DNA of 41,735 nucleotides from Azohydromonas australica DSM 1124. Lineage in GTDB: Bacteria > Pseudomonadota > Gammaproteobacteria > Burkholderiales > Burkholderiaceae_C. Each line of letters opens with the position of its first letter. Within the stretch, counting starts at the first letter, position 1. Position numbers and translations under genes: made by a program. The notes below the pieces were generated by a model, which saw nothing but the letters and a program-made list of their open reading frames with translations, ran no database searches and had not been told where the DNA came from. Location of the stretch: positions 4,743 to 46,477 of the forward strand of contig NZ_AUMO01000075.1 of assembly GCF_000430725.1 (NCBI RefSeq), given 5' to 3'. Below, piece by piece: positions 33,232 through 41,295 of the stretch.

Positions 33232-34523
33232 GCCAGCCTTCCGTTCCAGCGGCCGGTACAGGCCGCGTCGATGCAATCGGCGGTGGTGCCGAACCAGGCC
33301 TGCACGCCCATGATCGCGGGCAGGTAGTGCGCGTGCTTGGCCGAGTCGAGCGCGGCCACCTTGGTGCCTTGCGGCATGGCGCGGCTCATGGCCGAGCAGG
33401 TGTCGCTCATCAGGTGCCCGCCGGCGTCCTCGATGATCCTGGTGTAGCCGTTCTGGTCGGCCAGCGCCTTGATGGCACGCGGGGTGAAGATCCACAGGCT
33501 GCTGTTCTCGTGCACCTTGCGGCCTTGCAGCAGCTGGCACGCCTCCCAGATCTGCTCGATGCTGTAGTGGGGGCAGCCCAGCATCACGTAGTCCACCTCG
33601 TGGTCCCGTGCCGTGCTGTTGAGCTTGTCCCAGGTCGCGCGCCGCTCGGCCTCGCCGAAGCGCAGCCGCTGCACGGGCCGGTTGCCGCCCAGGGCTTCCT
33701 CCACCGTCGGTGCCTCGGGCGTGACGCCGACCAGGTGGTACATCTCCACGCCGCCGGAGGAGGAGGCCGCGGCGCCGAAGTGCTTGAGCCGCTGCAGGTT
33801 GGGCGCCTTCAGGAACCGGCCGCCGCGTGCCACCACCACCGGCACGCGCTCCTGCACCAGCTCGCCCATCCAGTAGCCCAGCAGGCCCCACTCGAAGGTG
33901 GACTCCAGGTCGATGTCGAGCTCGACCAGGTGCGTGCCCCGGCGGTTCTCGTCGAGGTGGTAGCCCCAGTAGGGAATCTTGCCCGTGAGCATGGCCGCGC
34001 CGGTGCTCTCGCGCCCTTCGGTGTTGATGCGCCCGCCCAGCACCGAGTTGCAGTACACGACCGCCGACGACTCCATCCAGGCGCAGTGCTCGCCGCGCGT
34101 GGGCACGTTGCCCACCTGGTACGGCGTGCAGGTGTTGCCCAGCTGCACCCCGCGCCCGGCCGTGAAGGCCTCGCCCTTGCGATAGAACTGCACCACCTCC
34201 TCGGCGATGCCCATGCGCTGCGCCTCGTTCGGGTCGAAGCCCAGCTGCAGGTGGGTGCTGTACACCTTGACCGGCGGCACCTCGACCACGGTGTCGCTGT
34301 CGAGGTTGAACTCGGAGAACACCGCGTCCATGCCGCCTTTTTGCAGCGCGAAGTCGCGCATGAAGGGCGTGCTGGCGCTGACGGTGCCGCACACGTTGCG
34401 GGTGTCCACCAGCCGCTCGGCGCCCAGCGCGTCGCCGTAGCGCACCAGCAGGTCCATCGCCTTGCTCACGGCCGCGCCGTCGCGGCCGTCGAGCATTGCC
34501 TTTTCGTCGTCGTTGAGTCGCAT
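33228..34523 (-). CDS. Aconitase X catalytic large subunit (DUF521)
   Basis: 431 residues. It matches the AcnX large subunit: MRLNDDEKAMLDGRDGAAVS, GNTCTPYQVGNVPTRGEHCA, AVVYCNSVLGGR, MLGCPHYSIEQI and HLMSDTCSAMS. Cysteines in these motifs are candidates for the Fe-S cluster ligands. Known AcnX enzymes are cis-3-hydroxy-L-proline dehydratase (bacteria) and mevalonate 5-phosphate dehydratase (archaea). None of the usual hydroxyproline partners (ornithine-cyclodeaminase-like reductase, proline racemase-like protein) is here, so a third substrate is possible. The gene follows iclR by seven bases. Confidence 0.92.
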   Translation of the reverse strand: MRLNDDEKAMLDGRDGAAVSKAMDLLVRYGDALGAERLVDTRNVCGTVSASTPFMRDFALQKGGMDAVFSEFNLDSDTVVEVPPVKVYSTHLQLGFDPNEAQRMGIAEEVVQFYRKGEAFTAGRGVQLGNTCTPYQVGNVPTRGEHCAWMESSAVVYCNSVLGGRINTEGRESTGAAMLTGKIPYWGYHLDENRRGTHLVELDIDLESTFEWGLLGYWMGELVQERVPVVVARGGRFLKAPNLQRLKHFGAAASSSGGVEMYHLVGVTPEAPTVEEALGGNRPVQRLRFGEAERRATWDKLNSTARDHEVDYVMLGCPHYSIEQIWEACQLLQGRKVHENSSLWIFTPRAIKALADQNGYTRIIEDAGGHLMSDTCSAMSRAMPQGTKVAALDSAKHAHYLPAIMGVQAWFGTTADCIDAACTGRWNGRLA

Positions 34524-34530
34524 AGGGTGG

Positions 34531-35349
34531 TCAGGATCGTGGTGGCGGCACGCTGCCGCCGATGTCGGCCGCCAGCACCCGTGCCAGCTCCACCAGCCCT
34601 GGCGCGACGCTGTCGCGCAGGACCGGCTCGGTGAACACGAACGCGGGGCCGCCGCAGTTGAGCGCCATCACCTCGCCGTTGGGGCCGATCAGCGGCACCG
34701 ATACCGAGTTGATCTCGCGATGGAATTCGCCTGCCGAGCTGCAGTAGCTCAGCCGCGCGGCTTCGTCGAGCGCGCGGCGCAGCCCGCCCTCCAGGGAGGG
34801 CCAGTCGCTGCCGCGCGCCAGCCGCAGCGACTCGATCAGCGCCTCGCGCTCGCGCGCCGGCAGGGCCGAGAGGTAGGCGCGCCCCAGTGCGGAGTTGGCC
34901 ATGGGTGCGCGCGAACCCACGTCCAGGCGTGCGGTGAGCATGGTCGAGCGCGGCCGGCAGGCCTCGATCAGCACCATGTCCAGCCCATCGGGCACGGCCA
35001 GGTAGACCGCGCCGCCCACGGCCTCGGCCAGGGCCTGCATGCGCGGGCGCGCCACCGCGCGCACGTCCAGTCCGGAGAGGAACACGCGCGCCAGCGACAC
35101 CACGCCCGGGCCCAGCATGAAGCGCTCGCCACCGGGCTCCTGGGTCATGAAGCCCAGGGTGACCAGCGTGGTCGCCAGCCGGGTGACGGTCGGCCGCGGG
35201 ATGCCGGTGAGGCGCGCGAGCTCGGTGGGCGTGAGCTGGCGATGCTGCTCGTCGAAGCAGCGCAGCACGGCGATGCCGCGCTCCAGCGCGCTGACGGTGT
35301 CGGGCCGCTGGGCCTGTGGGTTGTTCTGCGGGTCTTCTTGTTCAGCCAT
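34531..35349 (-). CDS. IclR-family transcriptional regulator
   Basis: 272 residues. The N-terminal winged helix (about 18-80) has VSALERGIAVLRCFDEQHRQ and LTPTELARLTGIPRPTVTRL. The effector domain contains LDVGSRAPMANSALGRAYLS and SVPLIGPNGEVMALNCGGPA. It resembles the PcaR/PobR-like IclR group, which usually activates or represses catabolism of aromatic or organic acids. It lies inside the operon, seven bases ahead of the AcnX large subunit and 77 bases after the FAD enzyme gene, so it is probably made together with the enzymes it controls. The start is the ATG at 35349; the longer open frame upstream is chance. Confidence 0.92.
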   Translation of the reverse strand: MAEQEDPQNNPQAQRPDTVSALERGIAVLRCFDEQHRQLTPTELARLTGIPRPTVTRLATTLVTLGFMTQEPGGERFMLGPGVVSLARVFLSGLDVRAVARPRMQALAEAVGGAVYLAVPDGLDMVLIEACRPRSTMLTARLDVGSRAPMANSALGRAYLSALPAREREALIESLRLARGSDWPSLEGGLRRALDEAARLSYCSSAGEFHREINSVSVPLIGPNGEVMALNCGGPAFVFTEPVLRDSVAPGLVELARVLAADIGGSVPPPRS

Positions 35350-35426
35350 GGTGAAATTCCGCGGCCGCACCCTTGCGGCCTCACCCGGCACTGTAGGACT
35401 GCGCATGGCCCGAACGCGTCGGCGCC

Positions 35427-36854
35427 TCAGGCCACCGTGGCGGTGGCGTCCGCGGTGCGCAGGAAGACCCCCTGCCTGACCAACGCCCGTTGCAGCGAGG
35501 CGATGTCCACGGCGCGCGGCTGCACGCCCTGGGCCACGGCCAGCGCGGCGGCCGCGCCGGCGGCCTGGCCGGTGATCCAGCACTGGGGGATCTCGCGCAT
35601 GAAGCCGTGCGAGTTCTTGTCGCACGAGAGGTGGCGGCCGCAAGCCAGCAGGCCATCGACCCGCTCCGGCACCAGCGCGCCGTAGGGAATGGAGATGTTG
35701 GGGAACTTGGGCGACACCGCCGGCGACACGCCCACCTCGTCAGGCAGCGCGATGCCATCGGGCCACTGCGTGCGCCGCACGGCGCCGACGCCGCGCAGCC
35801 GCCGCGCATGGCGCACGCCGATCTGCGGCGCGCTCTGCAGCAGGTAAGCGTTCTCGAAGCCCGGCGCATGCGCACGGAAGTGCTCAAGGTGCGCCGCCAT
35901 CGCCCGGTGCGACTTCACCTCGACCTCGGTCAGGTCGTCCACGTCCAGGGCCGAGTACCCCGACTGGCGCGGCCCCATGAACAGCGCGATGTCGTTGCGC
36001 CAGGACACGAAGGGGCGCTCGAACAGGCCCAGCGCGTCGCGTCCGCCCTGCATGAACGCGGCGTGCCGCTCGGGCTCGCCGCTCTTGAAGTCGATCCAGC
36101 GCTTCATGTCCACGCCGCCGAACAGCCATGAGGTGTTCATGCAGTGGTGGACGTCGGCCTCCTCGATGTCGTTCTCGTAGGCGGCGCCGGCGCGGGCAAA
36201 CATGTCGCCGTCGCCCGTGGCGTCCACCACCACCTTCGCGAGGATCGCCATGCGGCCTTCCTTGCTCTCGAAAGCGACGCCCTTGACGGCACCGCCCTCG
36301 ACGATCGGCTCCGCCGCCCAGGAGTGGTAGACCAGCTGGACCTTGCGCTCCAGCACGATGTCCTGGCTCAGCAGCTTCAGCCGCTCGGGGTCGATCGTGG
36401 GCGACCAGGTCACGACACCGTGGTAGGCCGCGGTGCGGTTGCTCCAGTACGCGGCCTTGGCCGGATCGCGCGAGCCCCATTCGGCACGCGACGGTCCGGC
36501 CACCGCGTCGGCGGGCAGCCGGTCGAACAGTTCCTCGGCGAAGCCGCGGATGACCAGATCGCCGGACCAGTCGGTCATGCGGTCGATCCAGATCACGAGG
36601 CCGCCGGTGGACAGGCCGCCCAGGTGGTTGTAGCGCTCCAGCAGCACCACGTCGGCGCCTTCCTTGGCCGCGGCGGCCGCCGCCGCCGTGCCCGACGGGC
36701 CACCGCCGACCACCAGCACATCGCAGCGCCGGTACACCTTGACGTCGCGGGCGGCCTCGCGCCAAGTGCCCAGGTCGGGCCGCTGGCGGCGCGTCTCGCG
36801 CTCGAAGATGTCCGACTGCAGGATCCGCTCGTCGGTGCGGGTGATGGTCTTCAT
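35427..36854 (-). CDS. FAD-dependent oxidoreductase (FAD_oxidored family)
   Basis: 475 residues from the ATG at 36854. The dinucleotide motif VVGGGPSGTAAAAAAAKEG (about 48-66) is followed by LLERYNHLGGLSTGGLVIWI, and further on by VVVDATGDGDMFARAGA and the C-terminal FAD-binding DGLLACGRHLS with RE-IPQCWITGQAAGAAAALA. This pattern fits the PF12831-type FAD oxidoreductases found next to catabolic genes. There is no signal peptide. AGGAG lies eleven bases upstream, a long spacing. It heads the minus-strand operon and is divergent from the plus-strand Bug genes. Probable role: oxidation of the imported acid or an intermediate. Confidence 0.88.
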   Translation of the reverse strand: MKTITRTDERILQSDIFERETRRQRPDLGTWREAARDVKVYRRCDVLVVGGGPSGTAAAAAAAKEGADVVLLERYNHLGGLSTGGLVIWIDRMTDWSGDLVIRGFAEELFDRLPADAVAGPSRAEWGSRDPAKAAYWSNRTAAYHGVVTWSPTIDPERLKLLSQDIVLERKVQLVYHSWAAEPIVEGGAVKGVAFESKEGRMAILAKVVVDATGDGDMFARAGAAYENDIEEADVHHCMNTSWLFGGVDMKRWIDFKSGEPERHAAFMQGGRDALGLFERPFVSWRNDIALFMGPRQSGYSALDVDDLTEVEVKSHRAMAAHLEHFRAHAPGFENAYLLQSAPQIGVRHARRLRGVGAVRRTQWPDGIALPDEVGVSPAVSPKFPNISIPYGALVPERVDGLLACGRHLSCDKNSHGFMREIPQCWITGQAAGAAAALAVAQGVQPRAVDIASLQRALVRQGVFLRTADATATVA

Positions 36855-37016
36855 GGGGGTCAATGCTCCTGTCGCGTTGCCAAAATTTTGGACGTCGAGA
36901 CCGAAAAAAGCAAAGTTATTCGATGAATTGACCCTGAAGTTTGAAAGGTGGATCGGTAAAGGCTTGAATAAAACGGTCGCTGCGTCCAAAGTTTCGCAAA
37001 CATGATCGGAGACAAG
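36855..37016. promoter_or_regulatory. Divergent control region of the catabolic island
   Basis: AT-rich 162-bp gap between the FAD enzyme and Bug gene C. It has a perfect 12-bp palindrome CCAAAATTTTGG (36880-36891) and a similar half at about 36986-36996 (CCAAAGTTTCG); such A/T-centred palindromes are typical IclR operators. On the plus strand TTGAAA (36941-36946) and TTGAAT (36964-36969) are 17 bp apart and could be the promoter for the Bug-dioxygenase operon. Confidence 0.5.
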
Positions 37017-37985
37017 ATGATTCGCAGATCGTTGCTGTGCGCCGCCGCCATGAGCTGTGCACTGGGCCCGACGGTGGCCTGGGCGCAAGGCGGCTTCCCG
37101 AACAAGCCCGTGACGCTGGTGGTACCCAACGCGCCCGGGGGCGCGGTGGACATCCTGGCGCGGCTGCTGGAGAAGCAGCTCAACGCGATCTGGAAGCAGC
37201 CGGTGCTGGTCGTCTACAAGGCCGGCGCGGGTACGGTGCTGGGCACCGACTTCACTGCCAAGGCCACGCCGGACGGCCACACCATCGGGCTGGTGGTGAC
37301 GTCGCATGTCATCAATCCCAGCCTGCGCAAGAACCTGCCTTACGACACGCTCAAGGACCTGACCGGCGTGTCGATGCTGGCCACCTCGCCGGTGGTGCTG
37401 GCGGCTTCGCCCAGTCTCCCGGCCGGCAACCTCAAGGAGTTGATCGCGCTGGCGAAGAAGGAGCCCGGCAAGCTCACCTACGCATCACCGGGCAGCGGCA
37501 GCTCGATGCACCTGGCCGGTGAACTGCTCAAGACGAGCGCCGGCCTGGACATGCTGCACGCCCCTTACAAGGGCTCCGGCGGCGCCTACCCGGACGTGTT
37601 TGCCGGCCGCGTGGACCTGCTGTTCGATCCGCTGTTCTCGTCGCTGCCCCACATCAAGGCCGGCAAGATGAAGCCCATTGCCGTGCTGAGCCCCAAGCGC
37701 GAGGCCATCGCGCCCGACATTCCGGCCGCCGCCGAAACCTTGCCCGGCTTCGTGGTGCAGAGCGTGTTCGGTGCGGTGGTGGCCAGCGGCACGCCGCCGG
37801 AGATCGTGAGCCAGCTCAGCGCCGACCTCGCGCGCGCGCTGCAGTCGCCCGAGATGAAGGCCCGCATGGCCGACATCGCGTTGACGCCGGTGGGCAGCAA
37901 GCCCGAGGAGTTCAACGCCTACATCCGCAGCGAGATCGACCGCTGGGCCAAGGTCGTCAAGGCCTCAAGCGCCACCGCTGACTGA
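37017..37985 (+). CDS. Bug/TctC-family periplasmic solute-binding protein (C)
   Basis: 322 residues from the ATG at 37017 (CGGAG five bases upstream; an ATG at 37002 lacks one). Signal peptide ends VAWAQ. Bug motifs: FPNKPVTLVVPNAPGGAVDI, YKAGAGTVLGTDFTAKATPD, LPYDTLKDLTGVSM and APYKGSGGAYPDVFAGRVDL. It resembles protein D next to it more than A or B. It is first in the plus-strand operon of the island. Confidence 0.93.
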   Translation: MIRRSLLCAAAMSCALGPTVAWAQGGFPNKPVTLVVPNAPGGAVDILARLLEKQLNAIWKQPVLVVYKAGAGTVLGTDFTAKATPDGHTIGLVVTSHVINPSLRKNLPYDTLKDLTGVSMLATSPVVLAASPSLPAGNLKELIALAKKEPGKLTYASPGSGSSMHLAGELLKTSAGLDMLHAPYKGSGGAYPDVFAGRVDLLFDPLFSSLPHIKAGKMKPIAVLSPKREAIAPDIPAAAETLPGFVVQSVFGAVVASGTPPEIVSQLSADLARALQSPEMKARMADIALTPVGSKPEEFNAYIRSEIDRWAKVVKASSATAD

Positions 37986-38013
37986 ACCCCAATACCCGCC
38001 GACGGACACCGCC

Positions 38014-38988
38014 ATGAACAGATTCGCAGCCGCGCGACGCGGCCTGCTCGCCGCCGCATGCCTGCTTCCGCTGTGGGCTGCCGCGCAGCCCGGGGCCTGG
38101 CCCGCCAAGCCGGTCAAGCTGATCGTGCCATTCGCCCCTGGCGGTCCCACCGACCTCGTGGCCCGGCTGCTGGCCGAGCGGCTGCAGGCGCAGTGGGGAC
38201 AGCCCGTAGTCGTGGACTACAAGCCCGGCGCCGGCACGATGCTGGGCACCGACTTCGTGGCCAAGTCCGCGCCCGACGGCTACACGCTGGGCATGGCAAT
38301 CACGGCGCACATGATCAACCCGGCCCTGCAGCCCAAGCTGCCCTATGACACGACGAAGGATCTCGTGGGGGTGGCCCAGGTGTCGCAGGCCCACTTCGGC
38401 TTGTTCGCCCACCCGTCGCTGCCCGTGAGCAACGTGTCCGAGCTGATTGCGTACGCGAAGAAGAACCCGGGCAAGCTGTCCTATGCCACGCCCGGCATGG
38501 GCACCGGCACGCACCTGGCCGGCGAGATGCTCAACCACATGGCCGGCATCGACATGGTGCATGTGCCCTACAAGGGCAGCGCCGCGGCGCAGCAGGACGT
38601 GCTCGGCGGCCGGGTGCCGCTGCTGTTCGACGTGCTGTTCTCGTCCATGCCCTTCGTCAAGGACGGGAAGCTCAAGGTGATCGCGCTGTCGAGCCCCAAG
38701 CGGGCGCTGGCCAGTCCCGACATCCCGCTGGTGGCCGAGACGGTGCCGGGCTTCAGCGCCATGAGCTTCATCGGCGTCATTGCGCCGGCCGGCGTGCCGC
38801 GGCCGCTGCTCAACCAGATCAGCGCCGACATCGGCAAGGCGGTGCGCTCGACCGAGCTGTCGGGGCGCCTGGTGGAGCTTGGCATGGAGCCCGTGGGCTC
38901 CTCGCCCGAGGCCTACGACGCCGTGATCAGGTCCGAGATCGACAAGTGGAGCCGCGTCGTCAAGGCGGCCAACATCAAACCCGAGTGA
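38014..38988 (+). CDS. Bug/TctC-family periplasmic solute-binding protein (D)
   Basis: 324 residues. Signal peptide ends WAAAQ. Bug motifs: WPAKPVKLIVPFAPGGPTDL, YKPGAGTMLGTDFVAKSAPD, LPYDTTKDLVGVAQV and VPYKGSAAAQQDVLGGRVPL. It is similar to protein C, 28 bases upstream, and both share the G-TMLGTDF type ligand loop, so they may be a recent duplication. The dioxygenase gene follows after eleven bases. Confidence 0.93.
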   Translation: MNRFAAARRGLLAAACLLPLWAAAQPGAWPAKPVKLIVPFAPGGPTDLVARLLAERLQAQWGQPVVVDYKPGAGTMLGTDFVAKSAPDGYTLGMAITAHMINPALQPKLPYDTTKDLVGVAQVSQAHFGLFAHPSLPVSNVSELIAYAKKNPGKLSYATPGMGTGTHLAGEMLNHMAGIDMVHVPYKGSAAAQQDVLGGRVPLLFDVLFSSMPFVKDGKLKVIALSSPKRALASPDIPLVAETVPGFSAMSFIGVIAPAGVPRPLLNQISADIGKAVRSTELSGRLVELGMEPVGSSPEAYDAVIRSEIDKWSRVVKAANIKPE

Positions 38989-38999
38989 AGGAGACTCCG

Positions 39000-39878
39000 A
39001 TGAGCCTGCAACTGAAATCCCTGTCGCCCTTCGCCGCCGAAGCCAGTGGCATCGACCTGACTCAACCGCTCTCACCTGAGCAGGTGCGCGAGATCGAGCA
39101 CGCGATGGACACGCACGCGGTGCTCGTGTTCCACGGGCAGCCCCTGACGCAGGACCAGCAGATCGCCTTCGCCAAGCGCTTCGGTCCCCTGGACCTCGGG
39201 CTGCGCAAGGTCAAGGGCGGTCCGCACCGCTTCAAGTATGCCGAGCTGGCCGACATCTCCAACGTCACGGCCGAGGGGGAAGTGGCCGGCCGCGAGCACG
39301 CGAAGATCATCGGCAACATTGCGAACCAGCTCTGGCACAGCGACAGCTCCTTCCAGCGCCCGCGCGCCAAGTATTCGATGTTGTCCTGCGGCATCACGCC
39401 CAGCTTCGGCGGCCAGACCCAGTTCGCCGACCTGCGCATGGCCTACGACGCGCTGCCGGGCTGGCTCAAGCAGAAGATCGACAAGCTGCAGGCGGTGCAT
39501 TACGCGCTGCATTCGCGCTTCCTGCTGGGCGACACCAACTACACCGAGGAGCAGCGCAACGCGATCGCGCCGGCGGTGTGGCCGCTGGTGCAGACCGACC
39601 CGCGCTCGGGCCGCAAGATCCTGTTCGTCGGCATTCACTGCTGCGAGATCGTCGGCATGACCACGGCCGAAGGCCGCATGCTGATCATGGACCTGCTCGA
39701 ACACGCCACGCAGCGCGAGTTCGTCTACACGCACGAGTGGACGCCTGGCGACCTGGTGATGTGGGACAACACGGCCACCGTGCACCGCGGCCGCTGGTAC
39801 GACTTCTCGGAGCGGCGGGAACTGCGCCGCGCGACCACCGAGGAGGTCGTCCTGTCGCCCGAGGCCGTCGCCGCCTGA
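39000..39878 (+). CDS. TauD/TfdA-family 2-oxoglutarate-dependent dioxygenase
   Basis: 292 residues. The iron ligands are visible: H113 and D115 in NQLWHSDSSF and H262 in TVHRGRWYD; an arginine in ERRELRRATT (273-277) should bind 2-oxoglutarate. NxLWHSDxSF is closer to TfdA (2,4-D dioxygenase) and related enzymes than to TauD itself. It would hydroxylate an organic acid next to a heteroatom, using O2 and 2-oxoglutarate. The ATG at 39000 has AAGGAG seven bases upstream. It is third in the plus-strand operon after two Bug genes. Confidence 0.92.
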   Translation: MSLQLKSLSPFAAEASGIDLTQPLSPEQVREIEHAMDTHAVLVFHGQPLTQDQQIAFAKRFGPLDLGLRKVKGGPHRFKYAELADISNVTAEGEVAGREHAKIIGNIANQLWHSDSSFQRPRAKYSMLSCGITPSFGGQTQFADLRMAYDALPGWLKQKIDKLQAVHYALHSRFLLGDTNYTEEQRNAIAPAVWPLVQTDPRSGRKILFVGIHCCEIVGMTTAEGRMLIMDLLEHATQREFVYTHEWTPGDLVMWDNTATVHRGRWYDFSERRELRRATTEEVVLSPEAVAA

Positions 39879-40051
39879 GCCCGACGCGACGCTGGCCGCG
39901 CCGACGCTGACTTGCGCCGGCACGCCCTCAGCGCCCAACCCGACCCCAGCCGCCCCGCATGCGGTGGCTGCGGCGCAGCACTGCCCGGTCCCTGGCGCCA
40001 GTGCTCCTCATCGAACCGAAACCAATCAACTCACCACCGGGAGACAACCTG

Positions 40052-41164
40052 ATGAAACACCCCGCCATGGCCGCCGCGCTGCTGGCTTGTGTTGGCAGCG
40101 CCGTTGCGCAGTCCAACGTCACCCTCTATGGCGTGGCCGACGTCTATGCCGAATCCACCCGCGTTTCCGGCCGCGGCTCGTTGGCGCGTCTGGGCAGCGG
40201 CGGCCTCACGGCTTCGCGCTGGGGCATGCGGGCCATCGAGGACCTGGGCGGCGGCCTGAAGGCCACGGCGGTGCTGGAAAGCGGCGTCGCGCTCGACACC
40301 GGCACTTCGCTGCAGGGCGGGCGGCTGTTCGGCCGCCAGGCCTATGTGAGCCTGACCTCGGCCAGCCTGGGCGAGGTCCGGCTGGGCCGGCAGTATTCGC
40401 CGCTGCACTACTCGCTGCTCTTCAGCGACGTCGACGCCTTCGCCGTGTTCTCGCCCATCTTCGCGATGTACCTCTCCAACGGCGAGCAAAGCCGCCAGGA
40501 CAACCAGGTCAGCTACTGGACGCCGAACTTCAGCGGCTTCTCGGGCATGGTCGCCGTGGCTGCCGGGGAGCGCGCGGCCGTTGCCCCCGGCGCGGCCACG
40601 CCCTGGATCCCAGCCGCCGGCACGATGAAGCGCAACGTCGGCGGCATGCTGCGCTACCAGGCCGGGCCGATCGACGCCAACGTGGGCTACGTCCAGGGTG
40701 GCCAGGAGTTGGCGGCCGGCGACGCCGACCAGCGCGCCTTCAACGTCGGTGCCACCTACAAGTTCAGCGCGTTCCAGCTGGGCGGCAACTATTGGGACTA
40801 CCGCAACGAACTGCCCAGCGGGGCCACGCCCAAGGTCCGGGGTGCGAGCATCGGCGTGAAGGTGCCGGTGGGCCCCTCCTGGAACTTCGTCGCCCAGGTG
40901 GGCCGCGTCCAGGATGACGGCCACGAGTACACCACCGGAGCGGCCAAGGCCAAGGGCCGCAACACCTACGTCAACCTGGGCGCCAACTACGTGCTGTCCA
41001 AGCGCACCGACATCTACCTGCGCTACGCCCACATCGACGACAAGAACGGCGGCTTCAACGGCCGTGCCACCACGGCGCTGTACGGCGTCTTCGGCCCTGG
41101 CAACACCCTGCCGGCCGGCGGCTCGGCCAGCACCGTCGCGTTGGGCCTGCGGCACCTGTTCTGA
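40052..41164 (+). CDS. Trimeric porin, Gram-negative betaproteobacterial type
   Basis: 370 residues. Signal peptide ends AVAQ; the mature start SNVTLYGVADVYAE and the terminal phenylalanine in LGLRHLF are typical of the Burkholderia/Comamonas OmpC-like porin family. RWGMRAIEDLGGGLKATAVL, RLFGRQAYVSLTS and VRLGRQYSPLHYSL are the standard early strands. GGGAG about seven bases upstream supports the ATG at 40052. It lies 173 bases after the dioxygenase gene and probably admits the substrate of the island. Confidence 0.93.
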   Translation: MKHPAMAAALLACVGSAVAQSNVTLYGVADVYAESTRVSGRGSLARLGSGGLTASRWGMRAIEDLGGGLKATAVLESGVALDTGTSLQGGRLFGRQAYVSLTSASLGEVRLGRQYSPLHYSLLFSDVDAFAVFSPIFAMYLSNGEQSRQDNQVSYWTPNFSGFSGMVAVAAGERAAVAPGAATPWIPAAGTMKRNVGGMLRYQAGPIDANVGYVQGGQELAAGDADQRAFNVGATYKFSAFQLGGNYWDYRNELPSGATPKVRGASIGVKVPVGPSWNFVAQVGRVQDDGHEYTTGAAKAKGRNTYVNLGANYVLSKRTDIYLRYAHIDDKNGGFNGRATTALYGVFGPGNTLPAGGSASTVALGLRHLF

Positions 41165-41267
41165 GGCAAGGGCGGTCGGATCTTGCGCCCCAGGTGTGGC
41201 GCATTTCCGACCGCGAAGCAGCCTTGGATCGGTCAAGCGCTCTTGCATTAGGCCCCGGCACGATCCG
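41165..41267. other. Short convergent gap between porin and etfA
   Basis: No clear terminator hairpin with a T-run was seen in these 100 bases between two genes facing each other. Confidence 0.4.
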
Positions 41268-41295
41268 GCTCAGCGCTCAGCGCTCAGCGCTCAGC
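41268..41295. repeat. Four perfect tandem copies of GCTCAGC at the etfA stop codon
   Basis: GCTCAGC repeats four times without a mismatch, and the last copy contains the etfA stop codon (TGA read on the minus strand, 41291-41293). Every copy has a TGA on the minus strand, so slippage would change only the 3' untranslated length. Confidence 0.85.
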
